Positions 35,359 to 45,129 of a stretch of DNA of 64,000 nucleotides are shown here, in pieces. This DNA is from an uncultured Paracoccaceae bacterium (GTDB taxonomy: Bacteria; Pseudomonadota; Alphaproteobacteria; Rhodobacterales; Rhodobacteraceae), in assembly GCA_947495795.1 (NCBI GenBank), contig CANMAI010000004.1:62001-126000 (forward strand). Direction: 5' to 3'. Within the stretch, counting starts at the first letter, position 1, and every line of letters begins with the position of its first letter. Under the pieces are notes generated by a model. The model made no database searches and had not been told where the DNA came from. It saw only the letters and a list, made by a program, of their open reading frames with translations. The translations under genes and the position numbers were made by a program.

Positions 35359-36021
35359 ATGGCAAATATCGATCAACCGACGTCTGGAACTGTCTTTTCT
35401 GATATTAAATCCGCTGTCGGCCCCATGCGCTCTACAGTGTTCGAAGTTCTCGCACTTCTCATGAGCCGGACTTCCGAAGGTAGCGCGGAAGAGGGTCCCG
35501 GGCGGATCGAGGGGCTTCTTATAACAATGGATGAAGCCCGCGATATGCTTTCCGAGGGAGCTGAAGCGAAACTAGCAACAATCGGCCGCAAGATGCCCGG
35601 TAACCTTCAGTCCGCACGCTCCGACGCCCTCCAATCTTTAGCAGATATCAAGAATAGGCTTAAGACCGCTGTTTCTGAGAGGGAGGGCGGCAGAGATGCC
35701 CACGAGAATTATCGCTCTCTTTTGGACCAGACACAGCAAAAATTGCGTCCAAGCATCGATGCGTTTTTGAATTCACTCGCCGAGCATTTTGAAGATGAAA
35801 CAAAGCGCAGCGCGGCAGATGACAGGGATCTGATCAAGTCCGCGATGCAGGAAATCGACAACATCTCGATGTCAATCAATCTGATCTCGCTGAACGCGTC
35901 TGTAGAAGCTGCCCGTGCGGGGGAAGCAGGACGCGGCTTTGCGGTGATTGCCGCTGAAATTCAGTCTCTCAGCTCTGATTCCAAGAAGGCCGTAGATTCG
36001 ATTCGCCAAAGACTAGCATGA
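35359..36021 (+). CDS. truncated methyl-accepting chemotaxis-like protein
   Basis: A 220-residue soluble protein, largely helical. Residues about 168-220 match the hairpin tip of chemoreceptor signalling domains: INLISLNASVEAARAGEAGR then GFAVIAAEIQSLSSDSKKAV, where receptors have [26 protein letters not shown]. It stops just past the tip, so the second half of the antiparallel four-helix bundle is missing, and it has no membrane helix. GAGGA precedes the ATG. It might be a degraded receptor, or a small protein that binds CheA/CheW or other partners. No che genes are nearby. Confidence 0.7.
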   Translation: MANIDQPTSGTVFSDIKSAVGPMRSTVFEVLALLMSRTSEGSAEEGPGRIEGLLITMDEARDMLSEGAEAKLATIGRKMPGNLQSARSDALQSLADIKNRLKTAVSEREGGRDAHENYRSLLDQTQQKLRPSIDAFLNSLAEHFEDETKRSAADDRDLIKSAMQEIDNISMSINLISLNASVEAARAGEAGRGFAVIAAEIQSLSSDSKKAVDSIRQRLA

Positions 36022-36068
36022 TATCTCTTGCCAGCCCCAGCACTCTGGCTTAAACGCAGAAGCCGTGT

Positions 36069-36145
36069 CGGAGTGTAGCGCAGCCTGGTAGCGCACCTGC
36101 TTCGGGAGCAGGGGGGCGGAGGTTCAAATCCTCTCACTCCGACCA
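36069..36145 (+). tRNA. tRNA-Pro (anticodon CGG)
   Basis: A 77-base cloverleaf with acceptor stem CGGAGTG/CACTCCG and encoded ACCA end. The anticodon stem CCTGC/GCAGG holds the loop TTCGGGA, giving anticodon CGG for codon CCG. The T-arm has GGTTCAAATCC. It lies 47 bases after the chemoreceptor-like gene. The 172 bases between it and the polysaccharide-export gene show no gene. Confidence 0.95.
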
Positions 36146-36317
36146 ATTCCGTTTCAAAAGTGACGCCGATCTCAAGCTGACCGTTCAGGCAGTACACCAA
36201 CTAAGACTGGGAGATGGCGGACAGTATAGTTTAGCCTTCAACCCGAGATATCCACTATCGCCTTGAAAGCTTTGATTTCAGGCATCTATAGATAATACAT
36301 TTTTACGGCGAGACCCT

Positions 36318-37421
36318 TTAGAATTCGCGGGGACTGGGAGCTGCGATTTCTGGCGGTCTGCTCAGGAAGACCTGAACAATCTTACCGAGGGAAGCCAGAC
36401 CAGAGTTGGTGACATAGATCAAGTCCCCGTCACGAACCACGAATTTATCCGCAACAAAACGGTTCTTGGCCTTTGTCAGATCAATTCGGTAGACGATCGG
36501 CCCACCCTGCGGCGCCGCAGCTGCCAATTCTCCGCCCTGTTGCTCCACTTCACTCGTTCCAACAGCGCGCATTACAAACACAGATCTTGGGTTTGCCCTT
36601 GCATCAGAAAGTCCACCAGCGCGCCCCAATGCTTCATTCAGGTTCAATTCACCCGGTGTAAACGGGAACTCGCCAGGTGTTGTTACCGCACCATCCGCAA
36701 TAAAGCTGGCAGGATTGTGGGTGACGTACACCGTATCACCTGGACGCAGCGACACGTTATCTTTCGGATTATTTACAATAGATCCCATCATCTGCGATGC
36801 AGTTTTCCCATCACGAATAAGGGTCAGCCGCGTCTCTCCGGGCTTCTTGGAAGGTCCACCAGCAGCAGCGATTGCATCCAAGACCTTTTCACTTCTGGAG
36901 GTCAGCGGAAAAATGGCACCTGCTTCGACATCGCCTTGTACAGCATAGGTATCCGCGTCCTTCTGGGTAATCACAACGTTCACGAAAGGATTGACCGTAC
37001 TCGTCCGCAGTTTCTCAGTAATCAGGCGTTGCGCAGCCGAGACAGAATTGTTGCCCACCCGAAGACGTCCAACAAACGGCAGGGTGACGTTACCGGACTG
37101 ATCGACGATATATCGCCCAATCGGCAGAGTAGAGCTCTCGGTAGCCGAGAAGAGCCCGCCTTCGCCAGTATCAAAGATCGTTACCTCAATTTCATCACCC
37201 GCCCGGATGATACCGGGCTGGTAGGCTGGGCCGGAGAACACATCCGAGAGAGAACCAAGGGGCAACGGCTCGATCTTGGCAACCGTTTCTTCCGTCAGCT
37301 GGATAAGCGGAATGCCCGCTTCTTTGGTCGATCGAAAAACAGCGGCCGTTGATGGCCCATCGCGCGGGACGCAGGCGCTGAGCAAAAGGATTGCCGCGAA
37401 GGCAACGATTACAGCGCGCAT
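36318..37421 (-). CDS. polysaccharide export outer-membrane lipoprotein, Wza/OPX-like
   Basis: A 367-residue lipoprotein with the lipobox LSAC (Cys17) and a Poly_export domain around residues 65-165 (IIRAGDEIEVTIFDTGEGG, GNVTLPFVGRLRVGN). Soluble ligand-binding beta-grasp (SLBB) segments follow (YAVQGDVEAGAIFPL, DGAVTTPGEFPF with LNLNEALGRAGGL). OPX proteins form the outer-membrane channel for capsule or EPS. AGGAG precedes the ATG. It is alone here, between tRNA-Pro and the T6SS, occupying the place where Agrobacterium has the T6SS kinase gene. It may serve the EPS locus at 8.8-20 kb, which has no exporter. Confidence 0.9.
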   Translation of the reverse strand: MRAVIVAFAAILLLSACVPRDGPSTAAVFRSTKEAGIPLIQLTEETVAKIEPLPLGSLSDVFSGPAYQPGIIRAGDEIEVTIFDTGEGGLFSATESSTLPIGRYIVDQSGNVTLPFVGRLRVGNNSVSAAQRLITEKLRTSTVNPFVNVVITQKDADTYAVQGDVEAGAIFPLTSRSEKVLDAIAAAGGPSKKPGETRLTLIRDGKTASQMMGSIVNNPKDNVSLRPGDTVYVTHNPASFIADGAVTTPGEFPFTPGELNLNEALGRAGGLSDARANPRSVFVMRAVGTSEVEQQGGELAAAAPQGGPIVYRIDLTKAKNRFVADKFVVRDGDLIYVTNSGLASLGKIVQVFLSRPPEIAAPSPREF

Positions 37422-37482
37422 GAAAATCTCCTGTAAAATAACTGCTCTTTTCTATCCTGCATGGAGAAGCTTGCTTGGTTAA

Positions 37483-38859
37483 TCAATTGTTCATCTCGGA
37501 AACAAACACAGAAATTGCAGTTATGTTGCCCGGAGAACCCGCAATCAATGCGCCTTCCACCAACGCACGAGCGGCCGCTTCAGGCGTATCGGCACCAGTT
37601 AAGTCATCAATCATATCCTCTTCAGCAAGCGCATCACTCAAACCTGATGTGCATACCAAAAACCGATCGCCAGCAAGGATCTGGCCGAGGGCAGAATCGG
37701 GCGTGCGATTAGCCTGATTGCCAAGCGCCCGGGAAATAGCTGTCGGCATACTTGGATCCGTATGATCTCGTGTGAGTTGCTGCAAGATACCATCCCGCAA
37801 AAGATAGCTCCTCGCATTTCCCACCCACAAAACAGCATAGAGGCGGTCCTGAAGCAAAAGCACCGTTGCAGCAGCTGTGATAGGCTGTCCCGTCGGCATA
37901 CCGCGTGCATGTAAAAGCGCGTGAGCAGTACCCAGCTTAGCCTTGGTGTCTGCGACAAGCCCATTCATAGAGAAAGGGTTTTGCGCCTCGGACAGCGTTG
38001 AGGCTACGATTTGCGAGGCCTGCGCAACGCCCGGACCCGATTGGAGAGCGCCCACAACGCCAAAGAGCTGCCTGTCTTCGTTGATCGCAAAGGCTTCGCA
38101 ATACTGGCCAGAATGTGTTCCCTGATGGTGGGCGGCCCCGGCATACCACTCAAGGCGCGATGCCATGGGCTCATCCATATCATTCGTCTCTGTTGTCGGT
38201 TCTTTCAACAGGTCCTCAGCATCAGCAGGCAGTTCTTGCACTAGCAAACAATGAAAATAGCGTGGACGGATCAGCCCATCGGTCATAAACGCCATATCAG
38301 GCAACTCACCCTGCTCAGAATTCGTCCACCAGAGTGCTTTTTCTGCTCGAGCAGTGCCATCCGCTTCGCTTGTCGGTGAAAGCGAAAGCGCCGGAAGGGC
38401 TGCCACTTCCTGATCAAAATGGGGAAGGTTGAAATCCACCTCCAGCGTGGCGCGTGCCAGATCCTCTGCCGCATCAAACCAAGGATCTCCGAACACATCC
38501 GAGACCACAGGATTGGAGCTAGCCGATAATTGCGATACCAAAACCAGCGGGAAGTACCGACCAACCCGATCAACGCTCGGCATTATCAGCCCCACAACTC
38601 CATTCACCCCACAAACGCCGGGCGCAAACGCAAAACGCCATATCGGCGTCACAAGAAAAGCATCAAGCCACCGGCTGCCCAGATGCGTTTTGCTGTCTTG
38701 GATAGACTTCTGGAGCCAAAGGTCCAATTGCTCGACAAAGTCTCTTTCCAGCCGATTGGTTACAAAATCCCCGTGGGAAGGCACCTTGCCGTAGTAGCCC
38801 ACCCTCGCATCCCCCGTGAAACCCTGCTTGTTCATCTCGCCAGTCTTTCCATAGCTCAA
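37483..38859 (-). CDS. TagF-PppA fusion, T6SS post-translational regulator
   Basis: A 458-residue two-domain protein. The N-terminal TagF domain (about residues 18-190) starts VGYYGKVPSHGDFVTNRL and includes WLDAFLVTPIWRFAFAPG. The C-terminal domain is a PP2C-like phosphatase related to PppA, with LLLQDRLYAVLWVGNARSYL, QLTRDHT and GDRFLVCTSGLSD. The same chimera in A. tumefaciens represses the T6SS by binding Fha. PppA would reverse threonine phosphorylation, but no PpkA kinase is in the window. The start is a TTG overlapping the tssM stop, or the ATG at 38835 with GGAAAG upstream. Confidence 0.88.
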   Translation of the reverse strand: MSYGKTGEMNKQGFTGDARVGYYGKVPSHGDFVTNRLERDFVEQLDLWLQKSIQDSKTHLGSRWLDAFLVTPIWRFAFAPGVCGVNGVVGLIMPSVDRVGRYFPLVLVSQLSASSNPVVSDVFGDPWFDAAEDLARATLEVDFNLPHFDQEVAALPALSLSPTSEADGTARAEKALWWTNSEQGELPDMAFMTDGLIRPRYFHCLLVQELPADAEDLLKEPTTETNDMDEPMASRLEWYAGAAHHQGTHSGQYCEAFAINEDRQLFGVVGALQSGPGVAQASQIVASTLSEAQNPFSMNGLVADTKAKLGTAHALLHARGMPTGQPITAAATVLLLQDRLYAVLWVGNARSYLLRDGILQQLTRDHTDPSMPTAISRALGNQANRTPDSALGQILAGDRFLVCTSGLSDALAEEDMIDDLTGADTPEAAARALVEGALIAGSPGNITAISVFVSEMNN

Positions 38860-41800
38860 AGGTCCGGTGGGCAGCTGAATGCGTCGATTGCCTCAAGCTG
38901 GAAAGGGTTGTTTACAGAGTTTGTGGTGACCGTGAAAACCGCCGTATGACCCGTGGAGCCAAGTGTCACTTTGAACGTGTTTTCAGATATTGTCTCTGAA
39001 CGGCCTGTATCGATTAGTCTGAAAGGAGACCACACACCTTTCGTGGTGAGGGATTCATTAAAGTCGCCTGGGCGGATAAGAAGGCGGCTCTCCTGCAGAG
39101 TGTCTTCTCCCGGCCAGATCAGGCTCCGTGGCGTCACATTTTCGAAGCCGTGTAGCGACCTTTGACCATTCACCAGTACGATCGAGGAAATTGCGTTTTC
39201 GCTCATCTGTTCTAGTTTGAAATCCAGAGTGACCTTGGGCCGCGCTGACCCGGATGGGAAGAATGCATCCCGGATTTGAGCCGCGCGTTGGAATTGAGCC
39301 AGTGAGCGCGTGCTTTCACCAGTTGTACCAAGCCCGCCCTTCCAAGCCCAATTTTCCTGACCAACGTCTACAAAATCAGCAAGATTCTCATCAAAAAACG
39401 TGTTGAAAAGACCGTCCGGGCCGAAGATGCGAGTGAAATCACCCATCGTGACATCAGTGCTGCTTCCGGGATCAAATGGATATCGGCCTTCGATCGCACG
39501 CCTGCACTCCTGCGCCCCGTTGGCTGCCCAGATCTCACTCACCGACTGACGCGCGCTGAGAACAGCAACCCTCGCTACGTTGGAAGATAGACCCACAACC
39601 CACTGATCAACTGGAGATGGCATGCGCCGACCTGCCGAGAGCAGTTCCTCGTTCACTTCCGTCAGCCGGCTTTGCGCTGAGAAGACTTCTGAGACGCGCG
39701 CATCGCTGGCTGACGCTCTGAAAAGCTGTTGGTATACTTGGTCCAGCAAGGGCTGTAGAGCTGCAATATCGCTGATTTCCTCTGAATCTTCCGGTGACGA
39801 AAGCACCTCCCGAAGGGTGCCAAAGGGATCAGGTGCAGCCAATGGATCAATCGGCAGTGTCGTGTCGGCAAGATTCTCCGCACCCAAGGGATTGTCAATC
39901 GCCACACCAGTGAGATGAGTAGCTTTTGTGATCGCTACGGCCATACGCTCTATCGGGCGGGCATCTGACGCAATCACCGTCATCAGATCCGCAGCCGCAG
40001 CAATGCTTTCCTGCGGCGCGATTCTGAGGTCTGATGTTAGGTTCTGCCACTTCTCTCCGAAATCGGAAAAGTAGAGCTGCGCAGCATCCTGAGCGATAGT
40101 TGTTGGTGTTATATTTGAACGCGCGTCTGGCCCCTGCACCCATTGCTCACCCGCCGCTTTTTCCGCCAACTCACGAAGCCTTGGCAGCACGACACTCTGA
40201 TATCCTCGGTGTGTATAGAGCCCAGGGATACCGTCTCTCAGGCTCGCGCCGGACGCACGTGTGAAGGTTTGTGCCGCCGCAGGGCCGAGTGTTGTTGATG
40301 CGCGCCATTCTGGCAACGCCACAGCGTCGGTATGTTCACGCAGCATCGTGTAGGCCCGGAGCGCTGGTTGAAGATCTCTGATTAGTTTGCGTGTTTCCGC
40401 TACTAGATAAGTATCAATCTCCATTTGAGCGACATCCCGGCTGGAAACCAGAACACTTACATGCTGCATGAGATCGTCTCGCGCTCCCTGACGTCTGGCA
40501 CCCGGGTAGAGCTCTTCCAATCGAGCGGAAAAGTAGCTCTGAGCCTCTTCTGGATCGATCAGCCCTTCCTGACCAGAGAGGGAAAGGTATAGCTTCAGCG
40601 CATTGAAAAGCGGGTTTGGCTCGGCATCTTCCACCCGCATATCGTTCTGCAACACAACCAGAAGTCGCGGCAGCAAAAGTCCATTCAAGGCGTTCTCATA
40701 GGAACGCTGGTGCCGGTCCTCTACCTTCGGCGCTTGATCAAAGCCAAATCCACGAAGCTTCTCCTCTCGGAAGCTATCCGCCGCGGAAGACAATGTATTG
40801 AGAGCAGGCAAGATCCGCAGAAAATCGGCATCTCTTACTTCCCGAACAGAAATCCCGGCTGCCAGTGGCTGGTACTCTTCCAATGCCTCATTTGTTGCTG
40901 CAATTGCCCTGTCGTTGTTGAAAAAGGAAATGCCCCAACCGCCCGCCAACGCCAGAGAGAGCGCTACAACACTTGTGTAAGCAAGGCTGCGTGCAACACG
41001 TTGGCGACGTGTCAGACGCCGATCCTGCGTGACCAAAGCGGCTTCTCGGAAAACCGTTTCACCAAGGAGCCGGGTCAGAAAATAACTCCGGTTCATTGTT
41101 GCCGCGAGTGGTCGGGCGGAAACAGCTTCCTCCTGCGTCGCAGAGGCGAGATATACCCCCCGGATCAGGGGGGCAGCAACATAAGCGGTTCCAGAAGAGA
41201 TTTCTTCGATAATCTCGCGTAGGCTCTCACGGAGAGCCGCAACTTGGGCTGGGAAACGGAAGATGTTGCCACGCCTGTCCAAATCAGGCTCCTGCTGCAA
41301 ACGTTCCAACAGGATCCCGTTCAGCCTATCGAGCAATGCGTCAAACTCACGTTCAAACACTTCCGGCAAAGCAGTATGGTCTCGGCTCTCTTCCAGCGCA
41401 AAGGTCATGCCCCAGACTTGCTCACGCTCCGACTTTCCAAGGCCATCAAAGAATTGCATAAATCCCACAAGGCGATCCGCCTTAGTAAGCACAAGATAGA
41501 CGGGAATGCGTGCTTTCAGCCCCTCCTCCAGTTCTGAGAGGCGTTGACGTATGGCCCGTGTTTCCCTCAGCCGGTCCTCAGGGCTTTGAGTGAGAAGATC
41601 CGTCAGGCTGAAAGTGATCAGAACTCCATTAATAGGTTGCGACGGGCGATGCTGGCGAAGAAGCTTGAGAAACCCAAGCCAGCCAGCCTTGTCCCGTTCC
41701 TGATAGCTTTCCTGTGTGGTGTAGCGGCCGGCCGTGTCGATCATGATGGCCTGATCCGTGAACCACCAGTTGCAGTTTCGCGTACCACCGACGCCTTTCA

Positions 41801-42311
41801 GTGGCTCTACTCCCATCGCATCGCCAAGCGGGAACTTAAGACCAGAGTTCAGCAACAACGTGGTTTTGCCTGCTCCAGGTGCGCCAATTAAAATATACCA
41901 TGGAAATTCGTAAGCAAAGCCGAAGCGGCGCTTTACGGTCTTCTTCAGAAGCTTCATCGCTTCCTTCAAGCGCTCGCGAAGTTGCGCAACTTCTTCTGCG
42001 GACTCGCGGCCTGCGCGCGCCTCCGGGCTTTCCGCCACATCCTCGATCATCGACTTGTCGCGACGACGGGCGCGGATGAGTGAGATGAGGCTCCAGATCA
42101 GCCATAACGTGAGAATGACGCCAATGATGATCAGCCGGACGCGTGCGGGCTCCAACGGGCGATCGTCACCCCAAGGAACCTTCGGCCCGTAAAACCAGAT
42201 CAGCGCACAAACTGCGCCAAGCCAGATCAGGGAGAGGAAGCGTTTTCCGAGGATCCCAGCATAGCTGCCGACATGGGAACGAAGCTGTGTAAAAAGGGAA
42301 AGGGGGTTCAT
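38856..42311 (-). CDS. tssM: T6SS membrane-complex protein TssM (IcmF)
   Basis: A 1151-residue inner-membrane protein. Two helices lie near residues 26-41 and 59-79, with a cytoplasmic domain carrying an intact Walker A, GAPGAGKTT at 143-151. A third helix lies near 445-465 (YTSVVALSLALAGGWGIS), and a large periplasmic part follows. SFLTRLLGETVF-like segment YFLTRLLGETVF is typical of IcmF. With TssL it forms the envelope complex that anchors the sheath. The intact Walker motif matters, since A. tumefaciens TssM needs ATP. Both ends overlap neighbours by four bases. Confidence 0.95.
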   Translation of the reverse strand: MNPLSLFTQLRSHVGSYAGILGKRFLSLIWLGAVCALIWFYGPKVPWGDDRPLEPARVRLIIIGVILTLWLIWSLISLIRARRRDKSMIEDVAESPEARAGRESAEEVAQLRERLKEAMKLLKKTVKRRFGFAYEFPWYILIGAPGAGKTTLLLNSGLKFPLGDAMGVEPLKGVGGTRNCNWWFTDQAIMIDTAGRYTTQESYQERDKAGWLGFLKLLRQHRPSQPINGVLITFSLTDLLTQSPEDRLRETRAIRQRLSELEEGLKARIPVYLVLTKADRLVGFMQFFDGLGKSEREQVWGMTFALEESRDHTALPEVFEREFDALLDRLNGILLERLQQEPDLDRRGNIFRFPAQVAALRESLREIIEEISSGTAYVAAPLIRGVYLASATQEEAVSARPLAATMNRSYFLTRLLGETVFREAALVTQDRRLTRRQRVARSLAYTSVVALSLALAGGWGISFFNNDRAIAATNEALEEYQPLAAGISVREVRDADFLRILPALNTLSSAADSFREEKLRGFGFDQAPKVEDRHQRSYENALNGLLLPRLLVVLQNDMRVEDAEPNPLFNALKLYLSLSGQEGLIDPEEAQSYFSARLEELYPGARRQGARDDLMQHVSVLVSSRDVAQMEIDTYLVAETRKLIRDLQPALRAYTMLREHTDAVALPEWRASTTLGPAAAQTFTRASGASLRDGIPGLYTHRGYQSVVLPRLRELAEKAAGEQWVQGPDARSNITPTTIAQDAAQLYFSDFGEKWQNLTSDLRIAPQESIAAAADLMTVIASDARPIERMAVAITKATHLTGVAIDNPLGAENLADTTLPIDPLAAPDPFGTLREVLSSPEDSEEISDIAALQPLLDQVYQQLFRASASDARVSEVFSAQSRLTEVNEELLSAGRRMPSPVDQWVVGLSSNVARVAVLSARQSVSEIWAANGAQECRRAIEGRYPFDPGSSTDVTMGDFTRIFGPDGLFNTFFDENLADFVDVGQENWAWKGGLGTTGESTRSLAQFQRAAQIRDAFFPSGSARPKVTLDFKLEQMSENAISSIVLVNGQRSLHGFENVTPRSLIWPGEDTLQESRLLIRPGDFNESLTTKGVWSPFRLIDTGRSETISENTFKVTLGSTGHTAVFTVTTNSVNNPFQLEAIDAFSCPPDL

Positions 42312-43798
42312 TCTGCAGCCTCCGTCGCCACACCGCCTCTATTCAGCAACTCGGCCGAAACACGAACGCCCGCGCCTTTCACAAGTATCTCGGTGCGGCG
42401 GTTCGCCTCCCTTCCTTCAGATGTCTCGTTTGTCGCAATAGGCCGTAGTTCCGCTTCGCCGCGCACATCAATCCGTTCAGCACCAATGTAAGGTTCGATA
42501 ATCGCGTTCACGGCCTCGGCCCGCGCTGTGGAAAGGTGCCAGTTGGAAGGGTAGCGTGTGCCGCTGGTGGAACTACTGTCGGTATGTCCATAAATAACAA
42601 TGTCAAAGTCTTCCGCCAACAATGCCTGACCGATCCGGTCAAATATATCGACAAACTGAGGCTCGATGCTGGCGCTGCCGGACGCGAAAGCACCGTTGTT
42701 CGCAATGCGCACCAATACGGCCTCTCCATCTCGGTAAAGTCTGACAAGGCCTTCATCTACCTCGGGCTGGAGAAAGGAAACGAAGGTATCTATCGGTGAA
42801 GGTCCCGGCGGCTCTTCCGGCTCCGGCAAAGACGCTGGTTCCGGCTCGGGTTCCTCGGAAACAACCTCATACTGCTCTTCACCAATCACCACTTCCGGCT
42901 CGGGTGGCGGGGCTATGAAGAGAGAGGGTGTGTCACCTGGCGGTAAACCTGCCAGAGTTTGCAGAGTCGCATCGGATGAACGATTTAACAGAGTTGTCAG
43001 GCCCGCGTAACCAAGCGCAAACACAAGAACCAATGCACCGACAACGCCCCAGAGAAGTCGTGCTGGGCGTACTGGCTTGTGACGTGCATCTACACCCTGC
43101 CATTTAGGCGAAAGGTCCCGCTCAAAGGCTCCGAACTGCATTCTCAAGGTGCGGTAAAGCCCATCCCGGATCTGGGCCAGTTCCAACGCTCCCCGAGGGG
43201 AAATGCGTGTGCGCCCCTCAAACCCGAGTGACAGGCAAAGATAGATCAGAAGCAGGATATCCCGATTGGCCCCGGCATTACGCTGAAAATGGGTGAGCAA
43301 CTCAAACACCTTGTCGCCGCCAGTCACATCCATGTGGAAAGAAGCGACAAGGCCGCTGCCACCCCAGTCTGCGCCCCATGCACTATTGCGCGCAATATCA
43401 TCAAGCGTCGCACATACGCAGTAGTGCGCAGCGCGCGCTTGCTCCGGTACAATGCCAGCGCGGGCAAGCTTCTGCTCATAGACCCTAAGCGCCGCTGTCA
43501 CATCAGCCTTCAAAGCCCTCACTTCTGGCGGCGACAGCATTGTTTTCAGAGTATGGCCGAGATTGAGGAGAGGGGCGGCTTCTGCCACGAGCAGCGGAAT
43601 ATCCGCACCCCGCATTCGAAAAGAGCCCAGCATTTCATCCACTGGCAGCAGAATGGGCGCAACCTTGTTCGGTGCTGGAGCAACTGGCACGGTTGGCTCT
43701 GGAGAAACGGGCGGAGGTGCCTCTGGTTCAGGTGTGCGTTTCTTGCCGGGTGTCGGCAAAATTATGCGAGGTTCGCCTTTCAAAGGGTCCGACGTCAT
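42308..43798 (-). CDS. tssL: T6SS membrane-complex protein TssL (DotU) with OmpA-type C-terminus
   Basis: A 496-residue protein. A proline-rich N-terminus is followed by the DotU domain (LLVAEAAPLLNLGHTLK, YCVCATLDDIARNSAWG, LLLIYLCLSLGFEGRTR) and one helix (LLWGVVGALVLVFALGYAGL). An acidic/proline linker precedes a C-terminal OmpA-like peptidoglycan-binding domain (VIYGHTDSSS, STARAEAVN, NRRTEI). The OmpA part anchors the complex to the wall, as in extended TssL proteins. I chose the ATG at 43798 with a four-base overlap to tssK rather than a GTG 15 bases upstream. No TssJ lipoprotein is present in the cluster. Confidence 0.94.
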   Translation of the reverse strand: MTSDPLKGEPRIILPTPGKKRTPEPEAPPPVSPEPTVPVAPAPNKVAPILLPVDEMLGSFRMRGADIPLLVAEAAPLLNLGHTLKTMLSPPEVRALKADVTAALRVYEQKLARAGIVPEQARAAHYCVCATLDDIARNSAWGADWGGSGLVASFHMDVTGGDKVFELLTHFQRNAGANRDILLLIYLCLSLGFEGRTRISPRGALELAQIRDGLYRTLRMQFGAFERDLSPKWQGVDARHKPVRPARLLWGVVGALVLVFALGYAGLTTLLNRSSDATLQTLAGLPPGDTPSLFIAPPPEPEVVIGEEQYEVVSEEPEPEPASLPEPEEPPGPSPIDTFVSFLQPEVDEGLVRLYRDGEAVLVRIANNGAFASGSASIEPQFVDIFDRIGQALLAEDFDIVIYGHTDSSSTSGTRYPSNWHLSTARAEAVNAIIEPYIGAERIDVRGEAELRPIATNETSEGREANRRTEILVKGAGVRVSAELLNRGGVATEAAE

Positions 43799-45129
43799 GA
43801 CCGTATTGCCCACAGTTCAATTTCGAGGCCCGGCAGATCGGCGGCAATGTGAACAGCGAGTGTGGCGCTTTCGGCCACCTGGTCCCACATCTTGTCCCCC
43901 GTCTCCAGTTCAAAATATACCGTGCCACGACGATAGGGCAACTGTCGCGGCACAACTGGAAGGGCTTTCACACCGATTCCAGGCAACGCAACGTTAACAA
44001 GCTCTGCAATTCTATCGACCGAGCCAATCTTGATCTGTGGCGGCACTCCGCGGCGGATCGCTTCCTCCGCCATATCTGCCCGAATGGCGAGCACAAAGGA
44101 TGGCGCATCGAGCAAGCTGCGATCGGAGATACTGGCCACCCGTACTCCATGGCGTCGTTCTTCAAGCGGAATCGGCACAGCAGACCGATCCAGAACGGTG
44201 GAGAGAAACTGTCGTAGTTCCGCTATAACAGGCGCGAAAGTTTCCGCTGGCTCGTCATGGCGATAGTCGGGAAAAGATGTTGCTCGTTTTCTGTCGGAGG
44301 CAAAAGTTGCAAGCTCCCCTGCAAGCGCCGTGAACGTTCGGTAGACAAGTTCCGGATGGATTTGCCCTGCCTGACCAGCCAGATGGGCCAGCAATGGATC
44401 GACGCGGTTCAGCGCTTGAAGCATCAGATAATCACCCACCTCCGCTGTGCCGCGCACAGAAGGATCACCAATACGATTCGCTATTGCATCGGCACGGTGG
44501 CGCACCAAGCCTAGTATCTCGATGAGAAATCCGGAGATCTGCGGGGCAGCGGCAGCGGAAAGACTGGTGGGAATGAATGCCTCGTCCAAAATTACAGCCC
44601 TGTCTGGTCGAACCTCCACAATACGTGCAACGCGCAGAAGCTCGAACCCGGCCAGTTCGTCAGTCGATAGCTTGAGAGAGAGCTGAAGCCTTCCCACGGC
44701 AATCTCGGCACTGAACGCATTACCCGCGACGCTGTCCTCGGCCTCAAACCTGTCTGTGAAATGACGCGTTATTGCCTCCGTTCCCTCAGCGCGGAATTCG
44801 GCGAGGCCAGGCCGTTGTGCGGGAAGAGCGAGAAATACATCTACACTCTGCACACCCTCGGCAAGATCAATATGGGGAGGTAAATCGGCCTGGTCGGGCG
44901 CCGTGAAAGCACTTCCGTCTGGAAAAAGGCCCGTTGCGCCTGTCAAGGCAAACCGACCAATCGTGAGGGCCGCAGTATCCACATTCAGCTCTGTCAGCCC
45001 CCAGGGATAGGCGACCAACGGGCGGAGGCTTTGTTTGACCAAGTGCTCCGCCCAGCGATCCGCTTGTTGGAAGTGTTGCACCCGCAGGAACATACCTTCT
45101 GTCCAAGCAACGCGGTTCTCTGTCTTCAC
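43795..45129 (-). CDS. tssK: T6SS baseplate subunit TssK
   Basis: A 444-residue baseplate protein that links the wedge to the membrane complex. The start NRVAWTEGMFLRVQHFQQAD is the family hallmark, followed by LRPLVAYPWGLTELNVD and, further on, YFELETGDKMWDQV. The start is a GTG overlapping the fha stop (GTGA). Length and order match Agrobacterium tssK. Confidence 0.95.
   Translation of the reverse strand: MKTENRVAWTEGMFLRVQHFQQADRWAEHLVKQSLRPLVAYPWGLTELNVDTAALTIGRFALTGATGLFPDGSAFTAPDQADLPPHIDLAEGVQSVDVFLALPAQRPGLAEFRAEGTEAITRHFTDRFEAEDSVAGNAFSAEIAVGRLQLSLKLSTDELAGFELLRVARIVEVRPDRAVILDEAFIPTSLSAAAAPQISGFLIEILGLVRHRADAIANRIGDPSVRGTAEVGDYLMLQALNRVDPLLAHLAGQAGQIHPELVYRTFTALAGELATFASDRKRATSFPDYRHDEPAETFAPVIAELRQFLSTVLDRSAVPIPLEERRHGVRVASISDRSLLDAPSFVLAIRADMAEEAIRRGVPPQIKIGSVDRIAELVNVALPGIGVKALPVVPRQLPYRRGTVYFELETGDKMWDQVAESATLAVHIAADLPGLEIELWAIRS

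Noticed and set aside
36069-36145. tRNA-Pro as an integration site of a T6SS island
   Set aside because: No integrase, no repeated tRNA 3' end and no cargo-type genes were seen; the T6SS looks like a long-resident cluster.
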